64,000 nt of DNA, taken from assembly GCA_026261815.1 (NCBI GenBank), contig JAMPIT010000539.1, forward strand, positions 4,356,501 to 4,420,500, given 5' to 3'. This document shows positions 1 to 10,945 of this stretch, one piece after another; positions within the stretch are counted from its first letter, which is position 1; the number at the start of each line of letters is the position of its first letter. A program made the translations under genes and the position numbers. The stretch comes from Monarcha castaneiventris obscurior (taxonomy: Eukaryota > Chordata > Aves > Passeriformes > Monarchidae). The notes beneath the pieces were generated by a model. It did no database searches. It had not been told where the DNA came from and worked only from the letters and a program-made list of their open reading frames with translations.

Positions 1-137
1 ATTTTGAGTTGTTCTATGAATACCAACGATGTAACCGTTAACATTCTGTGTATCTTTTTATCTCTCTTCTGTTGCAAATTACATACTAATTTCAAGGTGA
101 TGGTTTACTGATTTCCTTTAATCTCTTCTGTGAATAG

Positions 138-240
138 GCTAAAGAGGCAGTTAAACAAGCAGAGAGGTGTGATCCAAACAGCATCTTTACTAAATTCAGT
201 GTCTATAAGATTGCAGTGATGGAGAATGATTCTGATAAAG
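138..240 (+). CDS. TEX11: TEX11 exon, residues [13 protein letters not shown]...
   Basis: This exon encodes 34 residues plus one base, starting [13 protein letters not shown] and ending ENDSDK. It aligns with human KEAVAEAERHDPRNVF. The acceptor is AG at 136-137 and the donor is GT at 241. It enters in phase 0 and leaves one base over. It is the first TEX11 exon in the window. Confidence 0.93.
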
Positions 241-3200
241 GTAGAACTTGAAAGTTGAAGGGTCTGCTACAAGGGGCAGAAGTGCCAAATATATTAAAAA
301 ATACTAAGCAGCTTTTGACTGTTCATCTTGGGAAAGACACAGTAGAGGGTAGCTAGAAGAAGGGTCTCTAAAGTCATTGAAAATGTCAGGCTGTAGATTT
401 AAGTTGTAAAAGTGGGATTTTTTTTTTGCACAGTGTGTAATATGCTGAGTTCATTGCTGTGTTTGATTTTGTTTGGGTGGAGCCTCTGGCTAGGGAGGAT
501 AATCTTCCCATGGGCAGAAGCTATAGTGGCATCCCAGGGTGAGAATCACTCTGTGCTTTTTTGTATGCATATTCAATATGAACCTTAAGGGAACCATTAT
601 TGCTGCTCTTAATTTCTCTGGACAAATGGAGCCTGAAGTTACCAAAAAATGCATGAATTATTGAGATGACTTACAGAATGTTGTGTCTCTGTAGCCTCTT
701 TCTTCTTTATAATGAGTTCTGCTGTTTCATATTGTAATGAGGATCTTAGCTCAAGTAATGAAAATTGAGAAATACAGTCTATAGTTACCTAGAATACAGA
801 GTAATGTGCAGAGCTTATTTTCCAATGAGTTCTCTGCCATTTAATTATTCTCTATACAACTTTTATTGACAGCATAATTTGCTCACATAATATAGAGTGG
901 GAAACACAGCACAGTGTGAACATAAAAGCAGTGGCACCCTTAGCATAAGCCAAGATGTGGGAGCTTGGAATGATGCCCAGACAATGTATTAGAGAAAGTG
1001 TTCTGTCTTTGGTAACAAACAGTTACTTAGCAGAACAAAATTAAGGATGTGAGATGAGCCTCATTTGTATGGCATCTTTGTTTCCTTAGATTAGTAGCTT
1101 GGAAAGCTTTTTGGCACCTCCCTAGGCAGAAATGCATATTTGTGGAGATGTGGTATGGTCAGGTTTTCTTGTCTTGGCTTTTCATTAAAAAAAAATTATA
1201 GCCTTTCATAAATCATTAAAACAGTAGAACTTTCCACCTTCCAATGGCTTCTATAAAAATGTCGTTTTTTCCCTCTTTCAGCTGTGGAAGCAGTTATTGA
1301 AATGGGGAAGCTAGCAGAAAAGCCATCAGAACATGAAGACAAGCTGAGAGTGGATAAAAATACAGGCAGCAACCTCTTGAGTTTAGCTGCCCAGATTGCT
1401 TTAGAGGTAGAGCAGATAATGTTGTCTTTACTTTCCTTTATTGATATAAGTAGGACAGCTGTAACATCTTTAACCTGGCCTAGTTTTAATATTTCTCTGT
1501 ATTTCATGGATTTCTTAGTATTCCATGCTTCCACAGCAAAGGTCTTGCTCAAATGTGTTGTGTAATGGAAAGTAGAAATTAATTCCATGTAGAAAGAAGT
1601 GGTATCTTAAAATTTTGGCAGGAAAATAAAGAATTCTGAGTTATAAATATTGGCATCTGGATATAACATTGCGTATTTTTGTAAAATTCTCCTTAGCAAA
1701 AAGTTACGTCTTCTTCTGCCTCTGGGGTTTGATCTTCGATGTGAGAGGGGGAACCTGGGTATAAAATACACATAAATCAATGATGAAAGTCCTTTGTCTC
1801 TCCTGTTTGCCTCTTGGTTGGTGGCCTGAGCAATGTCTGAACTGGCTGATTGCATTTCAGGCTATTAGGGCTTTGTTCCTAGCCCTGTGAGGCATGAAAA
1901 CCTTACCAACCTGTACTAGTCCTGCTCTTGCCACGGGCTCTTTGTGCAGGGAATCATATGATCTCTCCTTAGAGCTTCCTCTGTACTCTCAGGCAATTCT
2001 GTGCACAGTCCTTTGTTCATTTTCCTGCTACTAGACTGCACAAACTTGGAATATGTGGTTGCTTTGGGGTTTGTTTTTGTTTGGGTTTTTGTTGTTGTTT
2101 TGATTTGGGGTTTTTTGTGGTAACGGAGGTAGTGCAGTACATACAAAACATATTTTAATTCTTTTCAGAATGACCAACAAATTGTGGCTATCAAAGCTTT
2201 GGAGTATTTGTCTGAACATTTACAAGACTGCCGACAATTATTTGCAGCCTTAAAGTAAGAATTCAATATACTTACAAGAATGAGCATAAGGAAGAAAAGT
2301 GGGATCCTTTCAGGAAAATTAGGCCAAAGTACACCATTGAAAAAAAATCTTGTTTCTTCATTGCATGTTTTTCTCATATTTAGATGTTTGATCCGTCTGA
2401 TGTTATCAAAAGTCATGGCAGAAAATGCAGAGAAAAGGTGGGTCTGTTTGAAAAACCATTTTCTCCTGGTGGGTATGTTGTTCAAATTGTGTAATATTTT
2501 GTTTCTGGGCTTTTTTTTCTTGCAGAGTAATCAAAGAGATTATTTTTTATGCTAGTAAAAGTCCACCCAGATGACTTCCTAGCTTGACCTAATGACGTCA
2601 CATAGGAACATATCTTCAATTTGTATAAACTTTTCTTCAAGTATTTCCTCTTTGCCTTCCTCTTTTATTAATGCATATACCTGTATTTTTGTTGGGTATT
2701 TTTAATGGAGGTTGTGAGCTAAGCAACCTCTGTAACTTTGACTCTAGTGGGATATCTTTGAGAAGTTCTGAGTGAGAAGAGTGGATCTATCCATAACTGG
2801 GAAAATATATTCCAACATAAATAATGTGTTCTGTTGAAGAAACATCAATCAATTTTCTAAAACTAATTTTTTTCTCCATTCTAGAGATGAAGATATTAAC
2901 TCAATACTGACTTACTTGAATTTGGGTATGTTTTTGTTTTATTTGCATTTTCTGGAGTTCTTCCATAGGTCAGCATTTTATGAAATGATTAGATCCATAC
3001 CAATGAAATATTTAGACCCCTTATTTCAGTCCAGGCTCTCAACTTCCCAGTGAAATCAATGAAAGCTAAAGCTGGAGATTCAGTAGTATTGTGAAGATGG
3101 ATCTCAGTGCTACAGGTTTTTGCTGTCAAAAACTTGCAGTACTGCTGCAAGTAGAGGAGATTTAAGAGTAGAACTAAATCAATAAAAGGTTCCTAGAAGG

Positions 3201-6200
3201 AAGGCCTCAAACTTGTAATTAAATTTAAACGCCCTTCTTGTGAAATTAAGTAAAACTCCTCTGCATTAGACTTCAATGTCAGTAAACTTTGAAGGGGCAG
3301 TACTTGATGGCATCTTCTCTAAAATGCTGTTTGAGGCATCTTTTGTTGTTTTTTATGGGACTTTCTGGTGAAGAATATTAGATTTAAGTTTTGAGAATAA
3401 GTTTTCATCAGAAATTACATGGGAGTTTTGGAAACATCTGTTTTGTAGTGTAGGGATTAGACTTGGAAATGTTCTTATTCTGCTGCAAAAGTGGTACTTT
3501 TGTACTGAATTATGTTGTCTGCAGCTCACATGAAACTTGCTGAGTCTTTCACAGAAGAGAAATTTACAGGGGACATGAGGATCCTTGAAGCTCACTGGTT
3601 TAGAAAAGTTGGTAGGTTGCACTCTCAAAATCTAAACTTAATCTCCTCTGTCTTTTTTGGTCCTTTTAAATCAGCAGCCCTGGAGTTTGCCTTGAACTAC
3701 AGACTGTGAAATCTAAACAGCAAATATTATCACAGATAAAGTGGTTTCTAGTGGGAAATGCAGCTCCCATGGGGCTGCCCTAAGCATTATGCATAGTGTT
3801 GTCTCTGGATCCTCATTCTGTAGTCTTTGTTACACTGTTTTGGTAAAGGATTAGTTCATTTGCTGTCTATAAATAAAAATATATGCATAGGGTAACAGGT
3901 TGAACCAATTTTTCAGATTCATGCTTCTGTCAGAGCATACAGGAGAGAAAACAGGTGCAGTCAATATCAGAAGACATCTGCTTTTGCACACATCCTCACC
4001 TTGTAATCCTGCTCCAATAAAGAGTAGCAAGGGAGGGGGAGAAGCAGCAGAGGTCAAATACAGTGACTTGAGAATGAATGGATTCATGACCTTTCAAAGG
4101 CAACATTCTCACTCACAGGATAAACAATTCAGAGACTACAAAAACATGTCCTGTAGAATAAATTAATGTGAAAGCTGCTGTAGAATCTAAACATTTAGTT
4201 GGGTCGAGCTCTCCTACAAAAATAATTTGTTTGCCTTTTGATGCTCATCCCTTTGTTACTCAGAATTGTGTGCACAATTGCCACATACTTGACCTTGCTG
4301 AGGTAAAATGAAGAATGGTTCAAGATGTTGTAGTTTTTTTTTTTCCTTTTTCTCTTTTATATGTCTTGGGAATACTGTTCAACACTTCCACTCATGTTCT
4401 GGCTTTGTTAACTAATATAAGAAAATGCTTGTCCAGTTCATGCTTTTGAGGACAGGGTGTGTGCTACAATGGGTTCTGGGTTGTGATGAAATTATCAAGG
4501 CAAAATTTGAAAGCATGAATAAGCTATTTTAACAAATCACTAGGAACAGTATTTCATGCTGTTGTTAAATGAGCTGTTGATGACATTGATTCAGAAATAG
4601 AATTGTAGAATGTGAACTGCTTATTGCTAGAGATTAGATGGGCATATGTGTAGCAATGCAAATTTTTATTCTATTCTCTGTTTTTGTCTTTGTTAGCTTG
4701 GAACTTAGCTGTACAGTTCAAGGACAGCCCTGAAAAGATGAGGGATTTTTTTGTACTGTCTTTCAAGGTATTTACTCTTGCTAATAGTGTGTCTAATTGA
4801 GGAGTATTTTCATCTGTCTAGTTCTTTTAGAAGTCACATCCATGGTTTGGGTATCTCCATGGAGACATGCTTGTATGCTCTGAAGATGGAGCATTTTTGT
4901 CACAAGGAGATTGACTTGTAATACAAAATGTGTGCATTATTGTCATACTTTACGTTCTGTTTCTTAAGGATGTACTCAACTTAAGACTTCAACAAGAGAT
5001 TTCTGAAATAAATGGATTCTGATGTTTGGAAACTGTATCATTAATACAAACATGTTAAGTACTTGAGTCCTAATCTTTATCCAGAGCTTCTACCAACACT
5101 GTCAGTTTTGTATGTGTTTGTGGAGAGGGGACTCCAACTCAGCTTTACACTTTATATTTAAATGATCCTTTTCCGTAATTGTACAAGTAAAATTACAATA
5201 TGAATATATACTGCTCATGACTGATTCCTGCAAGTGTCATAGAGGAGGGTCTGCAGTCATCTGTTCACGAGCAAATTGCTTTATATGGGCAAAATTCTCA
5301 TTACTTTTTCCTATTTTTGGTGTCAGTTGTCCCAGTTTTGTCCCTCTGACAAGGCTGTTCTGATTGCTCAGAAGACATGCCTGTTAATGGCAGCTGCAGT
5401 TGATCTGGAAATGGGGAGACAACAAGTAACACCTTCAGAACAGGTAGGGCAAAGCCTATTAACTATTTCTGAATGTACCAGTGTAGCATTTTTTTCCTTT
5501 TAATTTTGTAGTCTTAGTTTTTTTTCACTTAGAACGGGATATTGAGAATGTAAGCAAGGGAATATTTCATAGTTACTTGGAATTGATGCACCTTTCCAGA
5601 CAACTGTAAATGTTGGATTTCTGTAAATTAGTTCTGTTGGTTTCAGTGTATTTGAATGGGTTTGTATCAGTAAAGGGTCATGGCAGTATCTTCTCTCAGA
5701 GGAATTTCAATCTACAATATATATATTGTAAGGAGTCTGCTGCTAAATGTGGGTTAGTCAGAAAGACAATTACTGCTGTTGCTGAAAGTAGTTACCACTG
5801 TGGTTGTGATAAAGCTCACATTTTTTAGTTTGTTTTTATGCATGTATCTATTTATGGGGAGGGGAGGGGAGGAAGAGGGCATTGTGCTTATTGTGGTAAG
5901 AAGATTAAGGAAAACACACAGTGGTTGTGCAGGAAGTACAGAAGTCTGGCATAGAGTGATTGTAGAAAATTCTGTGGAGGGCAATGCACAGCAACTTGTG
6001 TTGTGGCATTTGGGGGTTTGTCAGTCTCAATAGCACTGTTTCATGCTTGGGAGCTAAAACAGTTATGTCCCATGGGAACATGGATGGTTTTTTCTGGGCC
6101 AACAAAATGTTCAGTGTGAAATGGCTTTGTCTGAGATGTGGAGGTCTTTGAAAAAGAGAAAAAAAAACCCCAAAAACCCAGTGACTGATATAGGTGATCT

Positions 6201-9200
6201 ACTAGCTAGGCTGATTCTTAATTTATTTTATAGTTAGTTCTGACATAATTATTCCTTTTGCTTTTAAAACTATGACAAAAATAACTTATTTAATTTTGTG
6301 AAATAGACGGAGCTTTTTAGTCAGGCCCTTCAACATCTTCAGACATGCAAGGAGATATGGAAGGTTCTGAAATTAACAGGTAAGCTACAAAGTGTGTGTT
6401 TTCAGCACATGTAACTCTTAGTCACAATATTAATGAAAAATACAGAGCATGTGGAATTGCTGTCTCAGATGGAGATTATTGGAGCAGATAGATGACATTA
6501 TGATAAAAGCTGAGGTGTTTAGTGACTGTTGTCCTGACAGATGCATGGTTCACTTTTTTTGGTAGGATATTGGTAGAAAAATTCCGTTAGCTATTCCTTG
6601 AATGGCAAATTCCACTTGCTCTACTGTTAAGTCTGAGTGCCTTGATGGTTTTCCTGCCTGTTGGAAGCAAAATTTATACCTTAAAGTACACCCTGTGGCT
6701 TTGAGAAAATTCATCATTACCTACAGGTGATCCTGTCTCTTTTGTAGGAGATTTTGCTAAAGACCCAACAGACACTTTGTTGCTGCTTTATGAATTTGAA
6801 GCAAGATCCAAACTGAATGACCCAACACTTCACAATCTTATGGAATCAGTTTGGGAGCAGCCACAAATAGAGATCAAGACACTTGAAATCATTGCATGTA
6901 AGGACTTTTATAGATCTTCAAGTCACAAAAAAAGCTTTAATTTCTGTTTCCTGTTCTTTTGAGTTGACTAGGATTATCATGTATTGTACAACATGCAGAA
7001 TATGGATCTAACCATATATATTTTGTCCTGGAGCAAAGATGCTTAGGATCTCAGCAACATTTAGAAAAGCTTTGAATTTAGAAAGCATTTGAAATACCAG
7101 ATGACATGGAGGATGAACCAGAAAATTGCCATATCCTTCCATTTCTAGACCCTGAGACACTCATATAGCTTGTGAGCCTGGAAAGGATTTTTCAGAGAAA
7201 CTTTTTCAAGCTCCAGACTGGCAAAGGCCAGAGAATGACCCTCACTGATTCATGCCCCAGTACAGAAGTTTTGGGTTGTGGACTTTGGATAGATACTTTA
7301 AATATATTTAAGCCACTAAGATAATGTTAAGTTTCAACTTTAAGTTTATATAGTCAGTTTGTAAATATCACTTCTCTACACTGTGCCATACTTTCATCAC
7401 AAAGTCCTAGCCATGAAAACATGCTTGAGAATCTAGAGCAGGATCCAAGAAAGATGAGGAGCATTTAGAACTACCAAGTCTCTGGAGGGTGTCCTGTAGG
7501 ATTGCATAAACACCTTCTGTTCTCCTCGCCCTGAGGGAATATGCTCCAGCAACTGGAGACACCATTCTGAAATCCTGCTCCTGCATGAGGTTTCCATCTG
7601 GATTTTCACATTCAAGACAGGGTCCCCCACCACAATATTTTTGTATTACTGCACTGGAGGTAAACAGCAGTGAATTATGAAGCTTTCTGTGCTTCTGCCT
7701 CATCCTCATTGATGATGTGCTTGGTAAGAAAAAGGGAGAGAAGCACTAGCTTGCAACCAGCCCAGGCATTAAGCAGATCTCTTTTCAGTTGTTTTCCACA
7801 AGGGATCTGGCAAAATGCTGTAGTTTATTTTAGTGACCTATGAGATTGAAGTCTGACTTGAGTAATTTATCTTTTTGTTCTTCTCTATTTTCTTTACTTT
7901 GAAGCATTAGCAATGGAATCTCCAGCTCGGTATCCTGTACTGTGTAAGAAAGCTCTCAAGAGTGCACTAAACCTTCACAGAAAGCAGGCTGTCATTGATG
8001 CTGTGAAATTTAGGTTAGTGTTATCACATAACTTAGCCATGAGCCTGTGACTGGAAATGCTGACAGGGAATAAAGCCTGCAATTTGAAAAAAAAATTGGA
8101 TTTTAGTTTAAATTCAAGGTTCCACTTCTTGCTGGCCAACCAATGTACCTCTGAAGGATCACTTTCTAATAATAGATGTTTTAACTGCAGTTTTTTTACT
8201 TGGCTTATTTTCTGGCACAGCCTTGTTTCCAATAAATTAATTTATTGAGGGAGGAAAATGAAAATTGGATCCAGAAGAGGTCTCTGGTTGTTTCTTGTGA
8301 GGAAGGTGTTCATTTCAAATGTTACTCTGCAGTAGTGAGCTGGGTATTTCCAAGACAATGAAGAGAAATTAAGGGTTGAGAAGAAAGCCATGAGCTGTAA
8401 GGTAGTGATCCAATGCCATAGTAGATATGTGATTTATTTAGCATATTTATGTGTTACTTATCCTTTCCAAGTTCCTTGAAGCAAGGACTTGGCAAAGGCA
8501 ACTGTTGATATTGCCTTTCTCACTTCACACTGAGAAAGAGCTGTTTTCAGAACCCTGTTTTTGTTACTGATTTTCTGAGGATGCTGCCTACGTAGCTCGT
8601 GTTGGTGAAGTTAGAAAAGGTACTTTGTTCTTGCTGTCATGTGTAGCACCCTAGGAAATACTGTGGTTTTCCTTCTGTGTTACTGTAGAGACCAGCAATG
8701 AAGATAATTAAGTACTAATTGCTCTTGGCTCTGTTTTTGCATAGTTTGTATGAATAAGATCTGATATAGGAGAGTGCATGTTTCTGCTACAAGAATATGA
8801 GTGTAGTAAGCAGCAAGGTAGACATGTCTGTCTGACAGTCATAGAGACATAACTCAGTGTGCTCCTGATGCTAAAAACCAACTGTTTGTGCACGTGGTAT
8901 TTATGTTTCTTCTTTTGCTCTCTTTCAATCCTCAGCAAGTGCTTGCACAGTTTGATTAACATTTCTTTGCCAACTGGATTGACTGACCTGGATACCTGTG
9001 TGCTGCAGGAGGTGTGGGATTACTTTGAAGATGCTCTGAGTGTAGTCAGCAGCACAGTAAGTTGAACAGGAAACCAAAAGACTGGGAGATGATCCTGAGG
9101 ATGTTTGAAAAAAAATCTCATTAGACTGAGAATCATTAGTAAAATGAACATTACATAGTATTAGATGTGGAGCTGCTAAGACTTCTTCAATAAAAGATAC

Positions 9201-10683
9201 ACTGAAATTACCTCAAGAGAAATGTCTCTTGGATATTTAGGACAGCATTACAAATTTCCTTGGATTTTGTAAGGGCTTTTTCTCCCTTTGCTTAGGAGGA
9301 AAAATCCCAACTGTTTTCCCACACTAAAACTAAACTCTAACACACTCTTGACTTGTCAGTTTTAAAGTGAAGATTCTATTTTCTGATGAGCTGCTGCTGC
9401 TTGTTTGCTACCTCAGGATGCTTACCCAGAGATGGAGATCCTTTGGTTGATGACAAGAGCCTGGAATACAGGAATATTTCAGTACACTGTTGGTAAATAC
9501 AAGGAGGCTGAGCAGTGGTGTGGATTGGGAATGCGTTTCCTCAGTCACTTAGGATCTCTGAAGAAAAGCTATGAAGGCCACGTAAGTGTACACAGGGGGA
9601 TATGAGGATATGGGATTGGATGTCTGCCCTGAATTTGAGATGTGGATCTGGGTGAACAAACCACAGCTGATGATCTTTAGATTTTCAGGAGAATCATGGC
9701 ACCTAAATATTTTGGGGGAGCCTGATGCTAAAAGATTTTTTTCTAAGTGAGGCCAGAAAATTTTGATAGACAGTAAAAAGAATAATGTAGTGTTCTTTTA
9801 CTGGAAGGATGATGTGAATGGGTGACTGGAAATAAACTTCTGACTGTTTGTGGCCATGGGAGAACCTTATACCTTTGCCTGCTTTAACTAAAGCCAAGGT
9901 GCTGTATCAGTTTACTTGAATCAGCTGTTATATGAATACCTTCAAGCTTGGTTTCTAGTATAATCTAATGTCTTATAAACAGGGTTTAAGATGGTGTGAA
10001 GAAAATCACTAAAGCTTATCTTCTCGGGTGTAGCTTAGCCATTTCCTATGAGGGAGAAATTTCCAGGCTAGTACCTTTGTAGGTGACACTTTGCAATGAC
10101 ACTTTTTCTTCCTCTGTCACAAGCTTCTTTCTGCAGCTTTTGGCTGCTGCTCCTCTCTGGATTGCAACCCAGTGCAGACTGCCTGGTGTCACCATTCATT
10201 CTCTTGTGCACAAGCTGAGCAATCAAGGGGTTGGCTGTAACTCTTACACCATTTAAAATCCATCAGTTAAGACAAAAAGTGCTGACAATAAGAAGTCTCT
10301 TCCACTCTCAACATCAGCTCCCAGTGTCTGTGATTTGGTGAATAAGTTTATGTAGGGATGTAAGACTCAGATGTAAACTATGCTTTATGACAGTGTAAAT
10401 AAAACCCCTTTTGTTAGGTTGCACCAATCTGTTTTATTCTAAACCATGGTATTTAAACCTGTACCAAAAATCTTTACATCAGTCTGAAATTTTAGGTTTA
10501 GAAGCTGGTGGTAGTCTCCCACCTATTCCCTTGGTTCTGTTCTCTGCCACGTAGTTGAATGATGCATTTTTATCCATCCTTGTTGACAACTGTGGTGCTT
10601 GTATTCTCCAGATGGTTGGCCTCTATAGTGAGGTTCTGGACAAGCTGGACAGAGCAAAAGGATTTATTCCAAATGAAGAGTAA
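138..10683 (+). CDS. TEX11: TEX11 (ZIP4/SPO22-like meiosis protein), 3' part, 14 exons
   Basis: TEX11 is the vertebrate ZIP4/SPO22-family protein. It forms a TPR-like superhelix that works with ZMM factors on meiotic chromosomes to promote synapsis and crossover formation; human mutations cause male infertility (family knowledge). Coding exons are 138-240, 1282-1406, 2169-2254, 2384-2437, 2885-2925, 3525-3611, 4697-4767, 5327-5443, 6307-6379, 6748-6897, 7905-8013, 8936-9056, 9417-9581 and 10612-10683. All have AG/GT borders and matching phases. They total 1374 nt, that is 457 residues plus TAA. Blocks that identify the family include [48 protein letters not shown] (here [12 protein letters not shown]), [10 protein letters not shown] and [13 protein letters not shown]. 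The human protein is about 940 residues, so this is roughly the C-terminal half; the first half lies outside the window. No stop or frameshift interrupts the exons, so the gene looks intact. Confidence 0.96.
241..1281 (+). other. TEX11 intron
   Basis: AT-rich intron. I see no repeat family, RNA gene or exon in it. Confidence 0.8.
1282..1406 (+). CDS. TEX11: TEX11 exon, residues [13 protein letters not shown]...[10 protein letters not shown]
   Basis: Two bases complete the split Ala codon, then 41 residues follow, ending [11 protein letters not shown] (human LLSLAAQFALE). The acceptor follows a pyrimidine tract at 1264-1281 and the donor is gtagag at 1407. Confidence 0.95.
1407..2168 (+). other. 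TEX11 intron with a T/G-rich low-complexity tract
   Basis: The only notable content is a TTTG/TTG-rich simple tract around 2060-2125. Open frames on the opposite strand here translate that low-complexity DNA and are not genes. Confidence 0.75.
2169..2254 (+). CDS. TEX11: TEX11 exon, residues [17 protein letters not shown]...
   Basis: It encodes [20 protein letters not shown] through LFAAL and ends with two bases of a Lys codon. It matches human NGQQIVAEKALEYLAQH. The donor is gtaaga at 2255. Confidence 0.95.
2384..2437 (+). CDS. TEX11: TEX11 exon, residues [17 protein letters not shown]
   Basis: A short 54-nt exon. One base completes Lys, [17 protein letters not shown] follows, and AG remains of an Arg codon. 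It aligns with human CLLRFLLPKIAEM. The neighbouring intron to the left is only 129 nt. Confidence 0.92.
2885..2925 (+). CDS. TEX11: TEX11 micro-exon, residues [13 protein letters not shown]
   Basis: This 41-nt exon encodes [13 protein letters not shown] and aligns with the human segment ending MDRLLTCLNR. The acceptor is ctag at 2881-2884 and the donor gtatgt at 2926. It was accepted because its phases fit both neighbours exactly. Confidence 0.9.
2926..4696 (+). other. TEX11 introns 2926-3524 and 3612-4696
   Basis: Two AT-rich introns on either side of the exon at 3525-3611. I recognise nothing else in them. Confidence 0.75.
3525..3611 (+). CDS. TEX11: TEX11 exon, residues [13 protein letters not shown]...EAHWFRKV
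   Basis: It encodes 28 whole residues ending EAHWFRKV (human NEAQWFRKT). The acceptor is tctgcag before 3525 and the donor gtaggt at 3612. Confidence 0.94.
4697..4767 (+). CDS. TEX11: TEX11 exon, residues [20 protein letters not shown]
   Basis: It encodes [20 protein letters not shown] then SFK, close to human [20 protein letters not shown]. It ends in phase 0 at the gtattt donor at 4768. Confidence 0.95.
4768..6306 (+). other. TEX11 introns 4768-5326 and 5444-6306
   Basis: Introns flanking the exon at 5327-5443. The second contains a short G/A run near 5855-5880 and an A-rich run near 6157-6180. Nothing else is recognisable. Confidence 0.75.
5327..5443 (+). CDS. TEX11: TEX11 exon, residues [20 protein letters not shown]...
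   Basis: Exactly 39 codons, phase 0 to phase 0, and the best conserved block in the window's TEX11 part: [20 protein letters not shown] followed by [14 protein letters not shown] (human [20 protein letters not shown]). Confidence 0.97.
6307..6379 (+). CDS. TEX11: TEX11 exon, residues [20 protein letters not shown]
   Basis: It encodes [20 protein letters not shown] and LKLT plus one base (human [20 protein letters not shown]). The acceptor is aaatag and the donor gtaagc at 6380. Confidence 0.94.
6748..6897 (+). CDS. TEX11: TEX11 exon, residues [20 protein letters not shown]
   Basis: This 150-nt exon contains [20 protein letters not shown] and [18 protein letters not shown] (human [20 protein letters not shown]). 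The acceptor is tttgtag at 6741-6747 and the donor gtaagg at 6898. Confidence 0.97.
7905..8013 (+). CDS. TEX11: TEX11 exon, residues [20 protein letters not shown]
   Basis: It encodes [20 protein letters not shown] through IDAVKF and leaves AG of an Arg codon. It aligns with human [20 protein letters not shown]. Confidence 0.95.
8936..9056 (+). CDS. TEX11: TEX11 exon, residues [12 protein letters not shown]...[12 protein letters not shown]
   Basis: One base completes the Ser codon, then 40 residues: [24 protein letters not shown] and SVVSST. Human has KCMHNLVNLSVP and LEEVWGYFEDAL. It ends in phase 0. Confidence 0.96.
9417..9581 (+). CDS. TEX11: TEX11 exon, residues [20 protein letters not shown]
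   Basis: Exactly 55 codons, including [20 protein letters not shown] and [18 protein letters not shown]. Human has [19 protein letters not shown] and AEKWCGLALRFLNHLTSF. The donor is gtaagt at 9582. Confidence 0.97.
9582..10611 (+). other. TEX11 last intron
   Basis: A 1030-nt intron before the final coding exon. No recognisable elements. Confidence 0.75.
10612..10683 (+). CDS. TEX11: TEX11 last coding exon, ends ...KGFIPNEE stop
   Basis: It encodes [20 protein letters not shown] then NEE and a TAA stop at 10681-10683. The human end reads MNMLYSQLVEALSNNKG followed by 13 more residues, so this C-terminus is several residues shorter, at the usual poorly conserved tail. The acceptor is ttctccag just before 10612. 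A TGA follows the TAA immediately. Confidence 0.9.
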   Translation: MVGLYSEVLDKLDRAKGFIPNEE

Positions 10684-10945
10684 TGACAGCCACAACTACA
10701 AAAAAAAGAAAGCAGCCTCTCTTGGAAACGTTCTGCTGAATGAGAGGCCATTAGCTCTGGGAAGGCACAGGGTCATGGGAGCAGTGGAAAAGAAACCAGG
10801 ATCTCCTTCTTGTTGGCAAAGAGGTTATGTACTTTTTAGGAAGTGTTTGTTCAATAAATGTAATTGTTTTCCTCTAGGGAATAATTCTCATTCTCTGGAG
10901 CTATTTAACAGTTAGAAATAAATATTTAACTTTTTCATGAGATGC
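10684..10945 (+). other. TEX11: TEX11 3' UTR with two poly(A) signals
   Basis: The stretch downstream of the stop is A/T-rich and carries AATAAA at 10853-10858 and again at 10917-10922. Either could end the transcript; the second is followed by a T-rich/GT-containing stretch. The right edge is my estimate of a cleavage site 15-25 nt past the second signal. Confidence 0.6.

Larger units (their letters stand above)
6898..9416 (+). other. TEX11 introns 6898-7904, 8014-8935 and 9057-9416
   Basis: AT-rich introns around the exons at 7905-8013 and 8936-9056. Opposite-strand open frames at 7407-7709 look like no protein I know. I see no repeats. Confidence 0.7.

Noticed and set aside
1196..1588. 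130-codon frame antisense to a TEX11 exon
   Set aside because: It overlaps a clearly identified TEX11 exon on the other strand and has no similarity to known proteins.
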